Shown piece by piece: positions 23,446-36,730 of a DNA stretch of 64,000 bases. The notes below the pieces were generated by a model. It saw only the letters and a program-made list of their open reading frames with translations. It had not been told where the DNA came from and did no database searches. The stretch is taken from positions 102,620 to 166,619 of the forward strand of contig VWZW01007175.1 in the NCBI GenBank assembly GCA_013397115.1. The letters run 5' to 3'. This DNA is from Edolisoma coerulescens. Lineage: Eukaryota; Chordata; Aves; Passeriformes; Campephagidae. Within the stretch, counting starts at the first letter, position 1; each line of letters starts with the position of its first letter. A program made the position numbers and the translations under genes.

Positions 23446-24220
23446 GTGAGATGGGCAGTAAAAAGGGACTCAAGTGAGCTTTAATATCTTGCCCAGTGCT
23501 AAGTCTGGCTTAAAATTTTTAATAAAAAATAAGGGTTTTAGAGAAACTGTTGTTACTCCCTTCAGTGACTTTTTCTTCTTTGATGTTTCACTAGAAAAGA
23601 TTTATTTGCATTGCCAAAAAAAAATGCAGTGTTTAACCTTGCCCCATTTTCCTAAGCAAACCAAGCCTAAACTGCAATTTAAACCCTTGCTGATGTCTTA
23701 AGGCCTTCCAGGATGGGTTACTGTGTTAATTAATTCCAGGATAGTGTTACTGTGTTAATTAATTGCCTGAATGCCTGTTTGAGGTGCAATTAGGCATGAA
23801 CACCCCAATTCTGCTTTGCTCTCACTGTCACCTTGCAAGGTTTGGCTTCATCCCATGGCACATTCCCGGCACCAGGAAGATAAAACTTGAGGTGTTGAAG
23901 GAGCTGAGTTGTTCCTGTTTTCACTGCTGAGCAAGGAATTTGGGGTTGGAAAGATACTCCCATATCTTCAGATTAACATGTCCTAATATTAAAAATATTA
24001 ATAATTTCCAGCCTGGTTAAAAACCTCTAACATGACTTTATGGGAGAGCAAAGGGCTCTGTGCTTTATCTTCCTCATTAATGAATTCATTAATTTGCTTT
24101 CCCTGGGCTGCAGAAATGATTTCCTTGATTGTATGATTCCAAATCTCATGAGTTAAGTGTTGTGGGAGAGTGGGGGAATTGGTGTGGGCAGAGGGCATTT
24201 CCTGAGCAGTAATTCCCAGC

Positions 24221-24365
24221 AGAGAATCCCAGACTGGCTCAGGCTGCAGGGAGCACAGCGGGCACCCGGTGGCACCTCCCTGCTGCAGCAGGGCCATCCC
24301 AGAGCCCAGGGCACAGCACTGTGTGCACACAGCTCTGGAACAGCCCCAGGGAAGACAATTCCTCT
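24221..24365 (-). mobile_element. CR1 LINE 3' end, second subfamily
   Basis: Antisense copy sharing the block around GTGTGCACACAGCTCTGGAA and CTGCTGCAGCAGGGCCATCC with the sense copy at 53731-53880. The pattern '...ccctgctggagcaggg...ggtcccttccagcc' is that of CR1. Confidence 0.78.
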
Positions 24366-24522
24366 GGAAAAGCCCTTGCAGCAAATCCAGATCCAAACCC
24401 CCTCTCCCAGCTGTCATCTCCTGCCGCACAGCAACGAGGAAAATCTGTCTTTTTCCAATAGGATAATTGTGCCTCCCTTGGCTCTGCTGGAAGTGCTGTC
24501 CCCTCTCTCCACATAGCCATGG

Positions 24523-24758
24523 GGTATGTTCCACAGGGTCAGGCATGTCCTGGTGCAGCAGGACCCCCAAGGACCCTCTCAGGACTGTCAGCATGCCTGA
24601 GCCATAGTGGGGTCCCACTGTTCCCATCCCAGGAACACAGGGTACATTCCATAGGGTCAGGCATCTCCTGTGCAGCAGGACCCCGAAGGACCCTCTCAGG
24701 ACTGTCAGCCTGTCTGAACCACAGCGGGGTCCCACCGTTCCCATCCCAGGAACACGGA
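24523..24758. repeat. 118-bp tandem duplication
   Basis: Two adjacent copies, 24523-24640 and 24641-24758, sharing GGACCCTCTCAGGACTGTCA and GTTCCCATCCCAGGAACAC with about ten differences. Confidence 0.9.
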
Positions 24759-25274
24759 GTCTCCCTGGCTCACCCCGTGCCTGGCAGGAGATTGCATTTC
24801 TCCAGCTGCCCTGGATTTTCCTCACCTGCTCAGTGCCATTAATTCTCTTTGATCCTACAAATCCTCCATATTAAATATCCCTGTTCTTATTCCTAAAGTC
24901 AGAAATGTGGCCCTAAATGGGGATTTTATTTTTTTTCCTTTCTTTTTTTTTTCAAAGTTTCCATTCATTGTCAACTCAGAGCAATTCCTGTTCTTCAGCT
25001 CTGTGTTTCGTGCCTCAGGAGTGTCAGGAGCACAGAGGAGCTGGAGGAATTGCGGGATTTTCATTTATAAAGCTGTGACCTTAAGGCAGAGATCAGTCAA
25101 GAGACTCTGCTTTGCAGCAGTTCATCTTTTCAAATTTGTCTTCCTTGAAAAAAAGAAAACCTGTGTGTGACAGACCCACTGGGAATACTGGAATTGGATA
25201 GTAGAAAGTAGCTTTTCACCTGAATATTTTAGTTTGAAGGCATTCACTGATTTCAGTTATTAATTTCTGGTTTT

Positions 25275-25487
25275 TCATGGAATCCCAGAATGGTTTGGGG
25301 TGGAAGGGATGTTAAGGATCATCTCCTTCTACCCTCTGCCATGGACAGGGACACCTTCCACTACCCCAGGCTGCTCCAAGTCTCATCCAGCCTAGCCTTG
25401 GACACTTCTCTGCCACAGCTTCTCTGGGCACCCTGTTCCAGGGCCTGCCCGCCCTCCCAGGGAACAATTCCTTCCCAATATCCAATG
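25275..25487 (-). mobile_element. CR1 LINE 3' end
   Basis: Antisense: AATCCCAGAATGGTTTGGGG, then CCATGGACAGGGACACCTTC, to GGGAACAATTCCTTCCCAAT. It has a small internal deletion relative to its neighbours. Confidence 0.92.
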
Positions 25488-25840
25488 TAAGTTCCCTGTC
25501 TTTCAGTTTGCACCCTCCTTGATGTGTTTTTGGATGCTGTTTCTCTAAAGATGAGGAAGCTGGGATCCAGAAATGAAAATGTCGCTTTGGAAGCAGGGGG
25601 ATTTATGGGGTTCCTGGCTGGAGGATGGGGATGTGGTGATTGAGGTGCCACCACCAGCCACATTGGCACATTTACTCTGAAACTTCCACTGGAGTGTGAA
25701 AACCTTCAGCAGCCATTTCAGTGGGCTGGATAAATCAATTGGAATCTTCTTGGCATTGGTTTTGGCATCTCCAGCATTTCTGAGGCCATGTTTCCTAGCA
25801 GATTCCCAGCCCTGGGCCTGGTGGGTCACCGGCACCCTGA

Positions 25841-26098
<258 letters not shown>

Positions 26099-28574
26099 TA
26101 AGTGGCTGCTCCTTGTGCTCAGCAGCGAACCTCAAACTTGTGTTTGTTGATGGTGCACCACTGGAATTCCCAAAAAACCCTCCTTGTTCTCCACACAATG
26201 ACACAAAACAGCTTAAAAAGGAGAGATTCCTCCTCTGAATGGAGGAATTTTCCTCCTCATGTGTCCCTGGTTCCCCCATGGGTGTGGAGATGGGTCTCCT
26301 CTGGGCAGTGCCCAGAGCCAAGTTGTCCCGTGGTTCTCCTCAACCATAATATGTGAGTCCACAGAAGTGGATCTTCCAGAAATCCTCTGGAAATATTATG
26401 AGGTGAGAAACTCAGATCTTGGAATTGCACTTGAGGGAATTGTTGTTGACGGAATTGTTGTTGAAGACGTTTCATTTCTTCAGAGAACTCTGACCTTTCT
26501 TGGATACTTTCCAAAGTCAAACATGTTTTGAGACAAAGGATGGGCAGCGGAATTTGTCAGTTCGGGATAAAAACTGGAGCTGCCTTGACACAAAGCAATA
26601 TATTCATCTGAAGTCCTCAATAAATATTCATTCCTTTCAGAAGGGAGCTGGAGTTTAAAATATTTAAAATATTTAAAAAAAACCAAACCACTTCTCATTC
26701 ATTCTTGAGCTACAATTTGATTTTAATCTGTCATTTTTGAGCTCTGCTTCTATCCCAATGATTAAAGCTTTTCAAGAGATCCTGTTGTGCTTCGGGAGAT
26801 GCTCAATATCAACCAAACACGATTCAAAGGCAGAAGTTGTTGAAAAGAAAATTAAATTTGCTCTCTACAAAATTTCTTTACTTTTCCTCCCTCTCAATTA
26901 TTTTGCTTTCATGGGGATGTTTTTAATGGCACATTAAGGAAGGGGAGAGGTGTTTTCTCAAAGTCAAATGCTCCGAGTGACTGCCTAAATTGAAGATTCC
27001 AATTAAGTTATACATAGAAACTTCTCATTAAACCGGAGGGGTTGGAATGGTGTCTGCTAAAGGTATTGGGCACCTCTGTGGAGGGAACATGAGAAGCCCC
27101 AATTAGTAACTGATTAAAAATAACCCTTGGTTTGTTTCAGGAACTGTGATCCATCTCAAAAATCTTCAGTTCATGAGCAAAACTTGTTAATCCTGCAAAA
27201 TACCCACAGGTTTCTCTTTTCTTATCTTGGAGTGGTATTTGAAATATTATATTTAATTAAGTTCAAGGTATTAAAAGGGTTGTATTTTAGTTTGGAATAA
27301 TATTTCCCTGCCCCAGATCAAACGTAAGCTTCCTTCTTAAAAAGGTTAAATTCCCTAAATTCTTGTTGACTTAATGAAGAAGGTGGGAGACTATCAACTT
27401 CCTTTACCATCCCACAACCAGGAATTCTGGGCATGGAATGCTTCAGACAGATGGTCCCAGGTATCCCAGGCTCATTCTGTTACTATTTTATATGAATTTT
27501 TGAGTGTTCCTATTTGGGTTATATTGAATTCCATCGGAGCAGGAGGGAAGAAAACATTGGGAATAAAACTGGGGAATTTTGGGTTGGGTCAAAAACGATG
27601 CCACGGTCACAGAAGGTTTTTGAAGGTGGCACCACAACCCATCAGCACCCAGAAAAATGTGCCCTTCCCACATCTATAATTTTAAGCTCTGTTCTTGAGT
27701 ATTTATTATCCCAGGAATCCTGGGGATGCAGACTGAGGAGATCTTGAGGATACTTTGGGGAGTTTTAGGATCTGCCGTATAACCTGGGAGGAAATTGCAA
27801 TTTGGGACCTCTTTGGAAGAAACTCGTCCTTTTGGGAGCCACTGGGTTTTGACCTTCACATTTTTGAGCTTTTCTCTTCTCCTTTCCTTCTAATGCCAAG
27901 TGTTTCATCCCAGTGGAAAGGCACAGCCCTGCTGATGGAGGAATTGTTCCCTAAAAGGCTGAACCAATTAATTTTGATCGCAACTTTTTTATCTCCAAAG
28001 TTAGAGGCCTGTGCCGGAGCCCTGTCACTGCAGAGCAGGGGTCACAGTGACTTTATGGTCACATCTTGGCATTTTGCCTCGGACAGAGCAGGATCCGTGT
28101 TGGCTGCCTGGAAAAATATCTAAAAAAGGAATGCTCTATTGAAAAATTGAGTATTTAGCAGCCAAATTCCTTATTCCTGTTTGCTGGGCTCCTTGAAAAC
28201 CAGCAGAAGGATGGATGGAGAAGGGAAAAATGGCAAAGTTCCTTGGAGAGCGACCCCAAAAGGAATTGTGAACCCTTCCAGAAAGTTTTGGTGTTCCAGA
28301 GTTACCTGAGGTGAAACTCCTTGGGGAGAAAAGTCTCCTCGGCAGCAGGTTTAACCTGGATTCCTTTCCAGGCAGCAGTTAATTAGCTCCAGCTAATTGT
28401 CCTTCAAGGACTTCTTTTTTCCGAGGGCAGGTTTGTGATAGGGAAGAACTGGGAACATTGAACGTGGGCAGGCTTTATGCAAATCCCACGAAAAGGTTTG
28501 GCTCTTCTTTTTTTAGCTCACGTCTCCTTTTCAGAGCCCGTGTGCCAGCTGGGAAAAGGCCTTGGGATGGATCC

Positions 28575-28700
28575 CATGGATCAAGTGGATCAGGATGACC
28601 GAGTCCAGCTTGGGCAGGACTGGTCTAGTGGAAGGTGGAAGGGTTGGAATGAGATGGGCTTTGAGGTCCCTTCCAACCCAAACCATTCCAGGACTGTAAA
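28575..28700 (+). mobile_element. CR1 LINE 3' tail (diverged)
   Basis: GGAATGAGATGGGCTTTGAG, then GTCCCTTCCAACCCAAACCA and TTCCAGGACTGT. Confidence 0.85.
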
Positions 28701-28984
28701 TGCCTACAGAATTAGTGGCACTGGGGGTTTTTTCCGATTTCCATGCTGGAGCACATCCCTGGAGTCACAGAGCTCAGGGCATGGCTGAGAGGATGTTACA
28801 GGCAGAAGTTACAGGCTTGGAATATCTTTCCATGTATCCATCTGTCCTCCAGGCCTGGAGGACCTGAACTATTTATTGAGTTTATTCTTATTTTTAGAGG
28901 CATTTTCCTGCTTTTGGCCAGCTTGGGGTTGGCAGTTCCCTTTAATGCCCATCCTTTGTGTTCCCTCTCTTAAATCGGCAATCA

Positions 28985-29130
28985 GTGACGTGTCATCTGT
29001 GAGACCATGATTTTAATTGCAGGCTATCATTTTAATTATAGGATTACGCAGACTACAATGTGAATTATCATATTCTGCTCCTCGGATGTATTCAGATGAG
29101 TTAATGAATTAATTAACTAATGGATATTAT
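28985..29130. promoter_or_regulatory. TAAT-rich block, candidate conserved non-coding element
   Basis: Repeat-free AT-rich sequence with many homeodomain-type cores (TTTTAATTGC, TTTTAATTATAGG, AATTAATTAACTAATGG) plus a CRE-like half site (GTGACGTGTC). Candidate by appearance only; no conservation data are available here. Confidence 0.25.
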
Positions 29131-29571
29131 AGTTACCTCCTAAAAGGGGAAGGAGAGAGGCAAATTTGCTTCAGGCTCTGAGGAACTGGGAGTCCAGAAG
29201 AGCAGCACCCGTGTCCCAGTGCCAGGCCCAGCCACGCTGGCATTTAGGGCATGAAGAAGATGCCCAAATAATCAGGATTCTGTCAGTGTAGGTTGCTTCC
29301 AGATGGAGCCACTCCGGCAGCTTCCATAAATCCAGGAGGACATGGGTGGCTGGTTTCTGCTGCAGTTGGTGGTGCCAAGTGGGGTGAGGGTCAGTGATCC
29401 CCTTTGCTCTGGGCATGCCAATCCCTCCTGCTGGGCTCTTCCCAACCTGGGAACTCCTGGCATGGATCCTGTGCAGTTATTGAGCCCTTACCAAGGCTGG
29501 GGGGTTCCTCTTTAGGTGGTGCCACCTTCCCATGGTACAGCTGTGGCACAGCCACGCCACCGCAGTGTCCC

Positions 29572-29990
29572 TGAGTCACAGAATCACAGAATCACCAGGT
29601 TGGAAGAGTCCTTCAAGATCACCGAGTCCAACCCATGCCCCAACACCTCAACTAAACCCTGGCACCGAGTGCCACATCCAATCTTTTTTAAACACATCCA
29701 GGGATGGTGACTCCACCACCTCCCCAGGCAGACAATTCCAGAACTTCATCACTCTTTCAGTAAAAGACTTTTTCCTAACATCCAGCCTAAATTTCCCTTG
29801 GCACAGCTTGAGGCTGTGTCCTCTCGTTCTGTCAGTTGTTGCCTGGAAAAAGGCCTGGCCAAGCACAGCCCCCAGAACCGCTGTCCCAGTGCTCCCATCA
29901 CATTCCCAGCTGGCTCCCAGTGCCAATCTCCTGTGGCAGCAGGGCTTGGGATCAATCCCCAGCTGAAATCTGGATTTTGGTCCCTTTGTG
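29572..29990 (-). mobile_element. CR1 LINE 3' end with (AGAATCAC)n tail
   Basis: Antisense: it starts with the 8-bp tail repeats GAGTCACAGAATCACAGAAT, then CCAGGTTGGAAGAGTCCTTC and CCGAGTCCAACCCATGCCCC. The left edge is firm, the right edge diffuse. Confidence 0.92.
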
Positions 29991-30237
29991 CTGTTGCTCC
30001 AGGCTCTCTGCAGGCAGAGGTTGCTCTGATTGGACTTTTCCCTTGCTTTTTTTCCCATTCCAGCTGTGTTGCAGCCCTGGGGGAATATCTGGATATGCAC
30101 AGCCGGAACTGGCTGCTTTTGGCAGGACTCAAGGGGACAGGAACCTGTGTGTAGTGCACGAAGCCTTTCCCTGTCCTTGCAGTTCCTGCCCCAGAGCCCT
30201 TCATCCTTCTGGGGCTGTGTTTTAATGAAGAGCTTCA

Positions 30238-30292
30238 TTAACAGCTGGACTCAAAGATCTGAGAGCTCTTTTCCAACCTGAATGATTCTATC
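30238..30292 (+). mobile_element. CR1 LINE 3' tail
   Basis: CAGCTGGACTCAAAGATCTG, then CTCTTTTCCAACCTGAATGA and TTCTA. Oriented opposite to the copy at 29572. Confidence 0.85.
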
Positions 30293-33200
30293 CAAACCTT
30301 TTGTTTTAGTCCCCTTTTCTAGCCCCCTTTTTTAGTCCCTGAGATGTCCCTTTTTTCACCTTACACCCCCTCTCTCACTCCATTTATTCATAAAAAATCA
30401 TCCCAGGAGTTCATTGACTTAATTTTGCTGCTGAGGGTGGTTGTTCGTATTTTTCCATTTTGTACACCAATAGAAACGAAACAATATAAAAGTATAAAGA
30501 CATCCCTTAAGAAAATATATCCAAGGAAAAGAAAGGAAAAGAAATAAAGGGGAAGAGGAGAGAGAGGAGAGGAAGGATCTCACCACCCATGGATCAGAAA
30601 TGAGACTCGATTGCTGCAACTTTGGTATCTGTGGGTCGAAGTGATGGTCACAGCCTCGATCCATTGAGGATGGGGAAGCATCTCTGTAAACAGATTAAGG
30701 CTGCATTGGCCCTTCAGCTCTGTGAAAAAGGAGCAGGGAGCAGCTGATCTTCATGGAAACTCCTGTTTCGGTGTGATGGGAAAGCTTTGCCCTGCCTCTG
30801 CAGGGCTCTGGTACCTGCTGGCTTGGACATCCAGCCAGCCCTGGGGCTGTGGGGCCAAAACAGCCCTGGCCAGTAGGGAAGGATGGTTTTGTTTTGTTCA
30901 GAAATACAACTGAGAGAAGCCAAGGAAGATTTGAACCCCTGCCAGAAGGGAAATGGGCAGAGTTACGGTTCCAAAATGGGAGCCGCCGGTTAAAGAGGAT
31001 GATTTAGCGAGGGTCTGACTCGGTGCTGGGCTGGAAAACTTTGGCTTGAATAATCCACCAAGGCATGGAATGTCATTTTTCCTGCAAGAGACAGCATTTC
31101 CTGGCTTTGCAGCACCAGGGAGCTGCACTGAGGGTCTCCATCCCCCTCTGTGTCCCTTGTTCCCTGAATTAGGGACCATCTGGGAAGCAGCTTTTGCCTC
31201 GGCTATCCATGGTGCCAGACTGGGGAGAAAACCCGTGGGATGTGCAAAAAGCTGGCAAAAAGCTCCTCAGGGCTATAAAAAGCAGAGGGTGCAGTCATTT
31301 CTTTTAAGCTGCATAAATAATTAAACCCCTTCTCCTCCCTGGTGAGGGCTGTGAGGAGCAATAACTGATCATCGATACCTGTTCAGTTTGTGCGAGCTGG
31401 GACATTTGCTGCTCAGAAAAACTGAGGTTTCAGGAGCCATTATTTGGCCTCTAATATGGAAGAGCTTTTTCTCTTTCTGCTGGCGAGTTTTGCTTTTCCC
31501 AGCGTTCAGCCTTAAAGTATTTGTCATGTAGTCCTGAAGCCACTGGTAGTTTGTATCCAGCTCTGTCAGATTTTCCTGATTGCCATAATAAATGGGAGTG
31601 GGATTAGAAAACCATCTCAGAAATCATTTGAAAATGTGAGAGCCCAGCAGGGTGATGTCCCCAAGTGAAGGCTAATGCTAAATGTGACTTTGTCGTTGGA
31701 GGAGGAGTTGCTGTTTGTTTGCAGACTTCACCCAGAGACCACATCAAGCCGAGTTGGTGGCTGCTTCCCTCTGGAGAAAGAGCCCTGGGAATGCTCTGTC
31801 ACCCAGCAGGGACACACTAAATTACCTTTGAAAGCCAGGTTGGTTTATTTAGGGAATAATCTCTGCGCTCTCCCCTTGCTCAGCTGACCTTTGGATAGGA
31901 TAATGGGCTGGGGCAGGTGTCACATGGAAGCCTCGGAAGCAGGCTGCTGTTCCAACAGCTGGCTGCATTTGGTTATGGAATTGGGGCTGTCCTCTTTGTT
32001 TTATGGAATTAGGGCTGTCCTGAGGAAGGAAAAGTGCAGCAGAAATCATCCTGAGGATAACAAATTCCAGAGGCAGCGGAAATGCAGTGTGGATGCATCC
32101 ATGTGTGTGGCCATTCCAGCTGCACGTGGTGGGAGCACTTGATGGTCTGGGCCTTGGGAATATCAGCCATTCCTTTGGCATGGATGTGAATCCTTCTCTC
32201 AGGAGCTGCTGGGAATATGCTGCTAATCCCAGCACTTGCAGCTCCGAGCAGCGCTGGCTCCAAGCTTTAAACAGAAACCTTGGCCAGTTCTGGGGGGGGG
32301 TTGAGGCAAAGGCAGCGTTAAAACATTTCTGTGCAGCCCTGGCGGTGTGAATTTGTTGTCCAGCCCATTTTGGAGCTGTCCTGAGGATTTGTCTGAACAG
32401 CTCTGTGAGGATTACACCACTGGAAGTTGGGCTATATCTGTCCCGCTGTCATCTGCTGACTTAAATAACAGGGAGGCACTTGAACAAAATGGAATACAAA
32501 TAAAACTCCGTGATCCTGCTGCCACAGGGAGCCACTGATCTTGGAACTGCTGGAAATAGGTGTGGGATCTTTTGTGGCTTTCGCAGCACTGCAGTTCCCT
32601 GCTAGTCCAGTTCTCCTTGGTTGTAGCTCAGCAGCTCCGATGAGCTCAGACCTCACTTTTATATCCAAGAAGAGATGTAGAGGCAGGGAGAGATGAAGGG
32701 CAGGGATGCGGGTGGTGCTGGCACCCAGGGAAGGTTTGGGAGGAAATGATTTGGGAAGCACCAGGGCAGGAGGTGGGACAGCGTTGTCTCCCCACTGTCG
32801 AATTGTCTCAGCAGGGCTGGCAAAGGTGTTGCCAGATAAAGAAGTTTCTTCCCATTCACCCCAAAAACTTCCCAGGCCAGGATTTGATGGGAGTATCTCC
32901 ACAGTTTGGGAATGCTGCTTGTTTAAACTGCAGGGAGAGGGGAAGGAGCAGAGGGTGGAGGTTCCTCTTTCAGAACAAGTGGATATTCATTGTTTTCCCT
33001 GCAAACATTGGTGAGTGTGGTACCCGAAAACTGCCCAGCGAATTCAGCTGACCCCAGGACAGAAATTGTGTCACACTGGAAATGAAATTCAATCACCCAA
33101 CTGTGAAATGGAAGAATTTAATCCCACTATAAGTGAGAAACCCAATGCAGCCTTAACTCCAAAGCTGCTGCTGACGCCTCCGTCCCCCCCGCAGCTGAGC

Positions 33201-33364
33201 CACCCAAACAACCTCTTTTTCTTCTTCCCTGTAAAAAACACTTAATCACTTTTCCTGAGGGCTCAAATTGTTTGCCATACACAGCTTCCAGTCTAAATGT
33301 AGTCCCCATTCCACCCAGGATTTCTACCCTCGTCTCATCCTTACCTGGGGAGCCCTTTCCATGC

Positions 33365-33565
33365 CTAAAGGGGCTCCAGGAGAGCTGGAGAGGGACTGAG
33401 GACAAGGGATGGAGGGACAGGACACAGGGAATGGCTTCCCACTGCCAGAGGGCAGGGATGGATGGGATNNNNNNNNNNNNNNNNNNNNNNNNNNNNNNNN
33501 NNNNNNNNNNNNNAGGGGTGGAACTGGATGATCCTTCATATCCCTCCCATTCCAAACCATTCTGG
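33365..33565 (+). mobile_element. CR1 LINE 3' end containing an assembly gap
   Basis: Sense copy from AAAGGGGCTCCAGGAGAGCT to GGATGGATGGGAT, then 45 N, then AGGGGTGGAACTGGATGATC and the tail TTCCAAACCATTCTGGG. The body normally between these points is missing. Confidence 0.92.
33469..33513. other. Assembly gap (45 N)
   Basis: A run of 45 N inside a CR1. By comparison with the copy at 10605, about 170 bp of CR1 body would be expected here, so the gap size is probably an underestimate. Confidence 0.95.
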
Positions 33566-33817
33566 GAAAGGATTCTAGGATGGGTCTCTGCCCTCCCTGC
33601 TCCCAGCTGTGAGACCCACAGGATGTGACGCTCCCGTCTTTGGGATCACCAGGAAGGTACCAGCCTCCCATTGCAGTAACTTGCACCATAACACGGAGTA
33701 GTGGAGGTTTATTTAAAAAAAAAAAACCTGGTGCTTCCAACACTGTTTATGGATCCTGAGAAACTGCCACCATAGGATATTATTTTTTTTTTTTTCCATG
33801 TGCTTGTTTGCAGCACT

Positions 33818-33975
33818 TGGAATCCCAGAATGGTTCAGGTTGGAAGGGACCTTAAAGCCCATCCAGGTCCATGGGCAGGGACACCTTCCAGTAATCCCAG
33901 GTTGCTCCAAGTGCATCCAGCCTGGCCTTGGACCCCTTCCAGGGATGGGGCAGCCCCAGCTCAGGGCATCCCAAA
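33818..33975 (-). mobile_element. CR1 LINE 3' end
   Basis: Antisense: AATCCCAGAATGGTTCAGGT, TCCATGGGCAGGGACACCTT, GGCCTTGGACCCCTTCCAGG. A poly-T run precedes it at 33783. Confidence 0.9.
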
Positions 33976-36730
33976 CCCCAGGCTGGGCAGGGCACTTGGT
34001 TTTTCTGGCTGTGCTCCGCTCCACTTACATTGATTTGCCCTCGGTGGCATTTGCTCCATTTTGTCAGTGCCTCTCTGAACACTCCATGAAATGATTTGAG
34101 AAGTGCTGAGCTCTAAATCTTGAAATCATCTGAAAAAAAAAATTTAAAAAAAAAAAAAGGAAAAACTGTTCTCGTGGTGTAGCTGATCCCACGGCTTCTG
34201 TGGAGGTATAACAAGATGAAACATCAGACATACAGATAAGATGACATTGGGAATACGTGAGATAGCTCAGTGCCTGTAAACCTTGAAAGAGGAGATCAAA
34301 GCCTGATCTGGCCCATTGTGTTGGACATGAATGTAAAACTACCTGGAGGTTTTTAATGGGGCTATTGTTATTAAGTTTCTGGTGCGAGTTAACAGCCCCT
34401 CATTCGCAGCTGCATTTAAAATTCACTTCAGTGGTGGCAGTGAGGTGTTCCTGGCTCTGTCTGCTCAGCAAAGCAGCACAGGGAGATGTGCTTGAGCCCT
34501 GGTTTTGCTATCTCTTGGTTTCCTCTCATTTTCCTGTACAATTGCTCTGCAGAAAACATCAAATAACATCATTTATTGATCCCAAAAGTGAGGGATTAGA
34601 GCGATGCCATGAGCTCCAAAGTGTGCAATTGGAATTTGCTCAGCTGTTGCTGATCTGAGTCAAACCACTTTGCCATAGCCCCCAACCCCTTCAGAGCTGC
34701 AGGTCCTGGTGCTGATCTTAGTCTCGGATTAAATCTCAGGCCTGGGTGCATCTCCATCCTCAGCAAGGTGCATTCCTCACACACGGATCATTATTCCCTC
34801 ATCCCTTTGGAGGCTGCTCCTGTGCAGGAGGCATCTCATCCATCCTGGAGGGCAGCATGGAATTCCCATGGCTCGGAACTCTTGGAGGAGCCCGAGATGG
34901 GAGCGGGGCTGGCAGGAGGCCGGAACAGGGCTGGGGCTCTCGGAACGCGCAGAGAAATCGCCAGGCAGGCCCTGCAGACGCTGCCTTGGCACCGATCAAA
35001 AAGCCACCCCTGCTTTGAAACATCAGCCATGCCCTTAAATCCCCCCGCTTCCAGCTTCCCAGCCCTTTCCTACACTCAGGGAACAAGGGCCTGGAGTTGA
35101 GCTTTGAAGGCTGTTTTACCAACCCCACTGCCCCGAATCAGCTGTTTAATAACAATGCAGGAGCTGAGTTGTCACATTTTGCATCTGGGTCAGATTCAGA
35201 CATGAAAATATTTAAGAGTTGAGCAAGTGCTTAGTGAGGACGTGACCTCCTGCCTGGAAAAACAGCGGATCCAGGAGAAAATGCTGCTCCAAGCTTTCTG
35301 CTCCCTGCTGCTCACACGTGCCCTTGCTAAGTATTGAAGCTGACATTTAAAGCAAAAAGGATTTGCTCTCATATTTTATGGCTGCAGCCTCTGCAAAGGG
35401 TGAAGTCCTGCAGGAGTGAGCCTTGCACCGGTCACAGACCACACTCAGCACCCCCCAAAGTCCCCTGAAAATTAAATATCATCAACTGCTTTCCTTCCAA
35501 CCAGCTAAAACTCTGCTCATTTAAACTTCCTTTCAGTGAGCTTGGGAATGCAGCAGCAAAATGGAGAATATTTCCTCCTGTTTCTATTTGTGTTCCAACC
35601 TCTCCGTTGTTTCTCAAGCAGGCAAGTTTTTATCAGGGCCTCGTTATCCAAGACAGCTCCTTGGAAAGGGAAGAACCACTCAGACTTCTCAGGAGAGAAA
35701 GGGGAGGTGCAAAGGCTGGGAACAAGCAGTGCTGTACCTTCCCTTTGCTGCTGGGTGCTGATGGTTGGAGGTGGGAGTCTCTTGACTGAAGTGTCCTTTC
35801 ATACTGAACCTCTTTGCATGGCTCCAAGCATTTTGCAATGTTGTTTTAAACACGGCTGGAGGAAAGAAATTCAAATATTTCTTTGACCTGCAGCATCTGC
35901 TGTGCCATTAAACAGAGGAGCTGAGCATGAGAAAGCTGAGCTTGGGGGGTGCCAGGGGCTGGATCGCTCTGAACTCGACAGGAGCTGCTCCAGTGAATTC
36001 CCCTTCTGAGTCAGTGAGTGTTGGATGGCACAGCCTGGCTTGGAAATGAAAATAATCGCACACACCTCAGCAGTTTGAAAGTTTTCCCCATTTCCCCCAC
36101 ATTTCAGTGGATGGAATTGCTTAGAAAATGAACATTTCTAGTAGAGGCTGTCATCCCTTCTGCTGCAGGGGCTCAGGAGAGGCTGATCCGTGTCACCCCT
36201 TTGGAGGAGGCACAACAGGGGTGCCCGAGGAGAAACACTCCTGGGATGTTTGTAAATGGGCATTGCAAGTGTCTCTAGGAAAAAAAATTATTCAATCATG
36301 TTTTATTATGGCCTTCTAAAAACTCTGCAGAGCTTGGCATAGTTTCTAGTCCCAGTGGTATCTCTGTCCCATTTCCAGTGTTCTTGTTGGGAAGAATCCT
36401 ACTGCCATGTTGGAATCGAATTGATAATTCCAAAGCGATCATTTTCAATTAAATTGATAATTTTCCTAAAGTCCCTCATCTTTAAAAACCCCCTTTCACT
36501 GTTGAAAAATGAAATTATCCAGGACCACTTTCAAGATACCTCCAAAAGCATCCAGCCTGCTCTTTCCCCAGAAACCCATTTTTACAGTGCTTTTTACAGA
36601 GAGCTTCCACATTTGTGCCAATATTCATTTAAAATGATGAAGTCCACCTCAGAAGGTCCTAAATTAGTGCTTGTTGCCCCGTTCCCACATTGCAAAGCTC
36701 CAGAATTGAGGGATGAGAATCCAGAGGGTC

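Noticed and set aside
23998..24825. 275-codon minus-strand open frame
   Set aside because: It spans a CR1 fragment and a 118-bp tandem duplication, which explains its internal repetition; no domain is recognisable.
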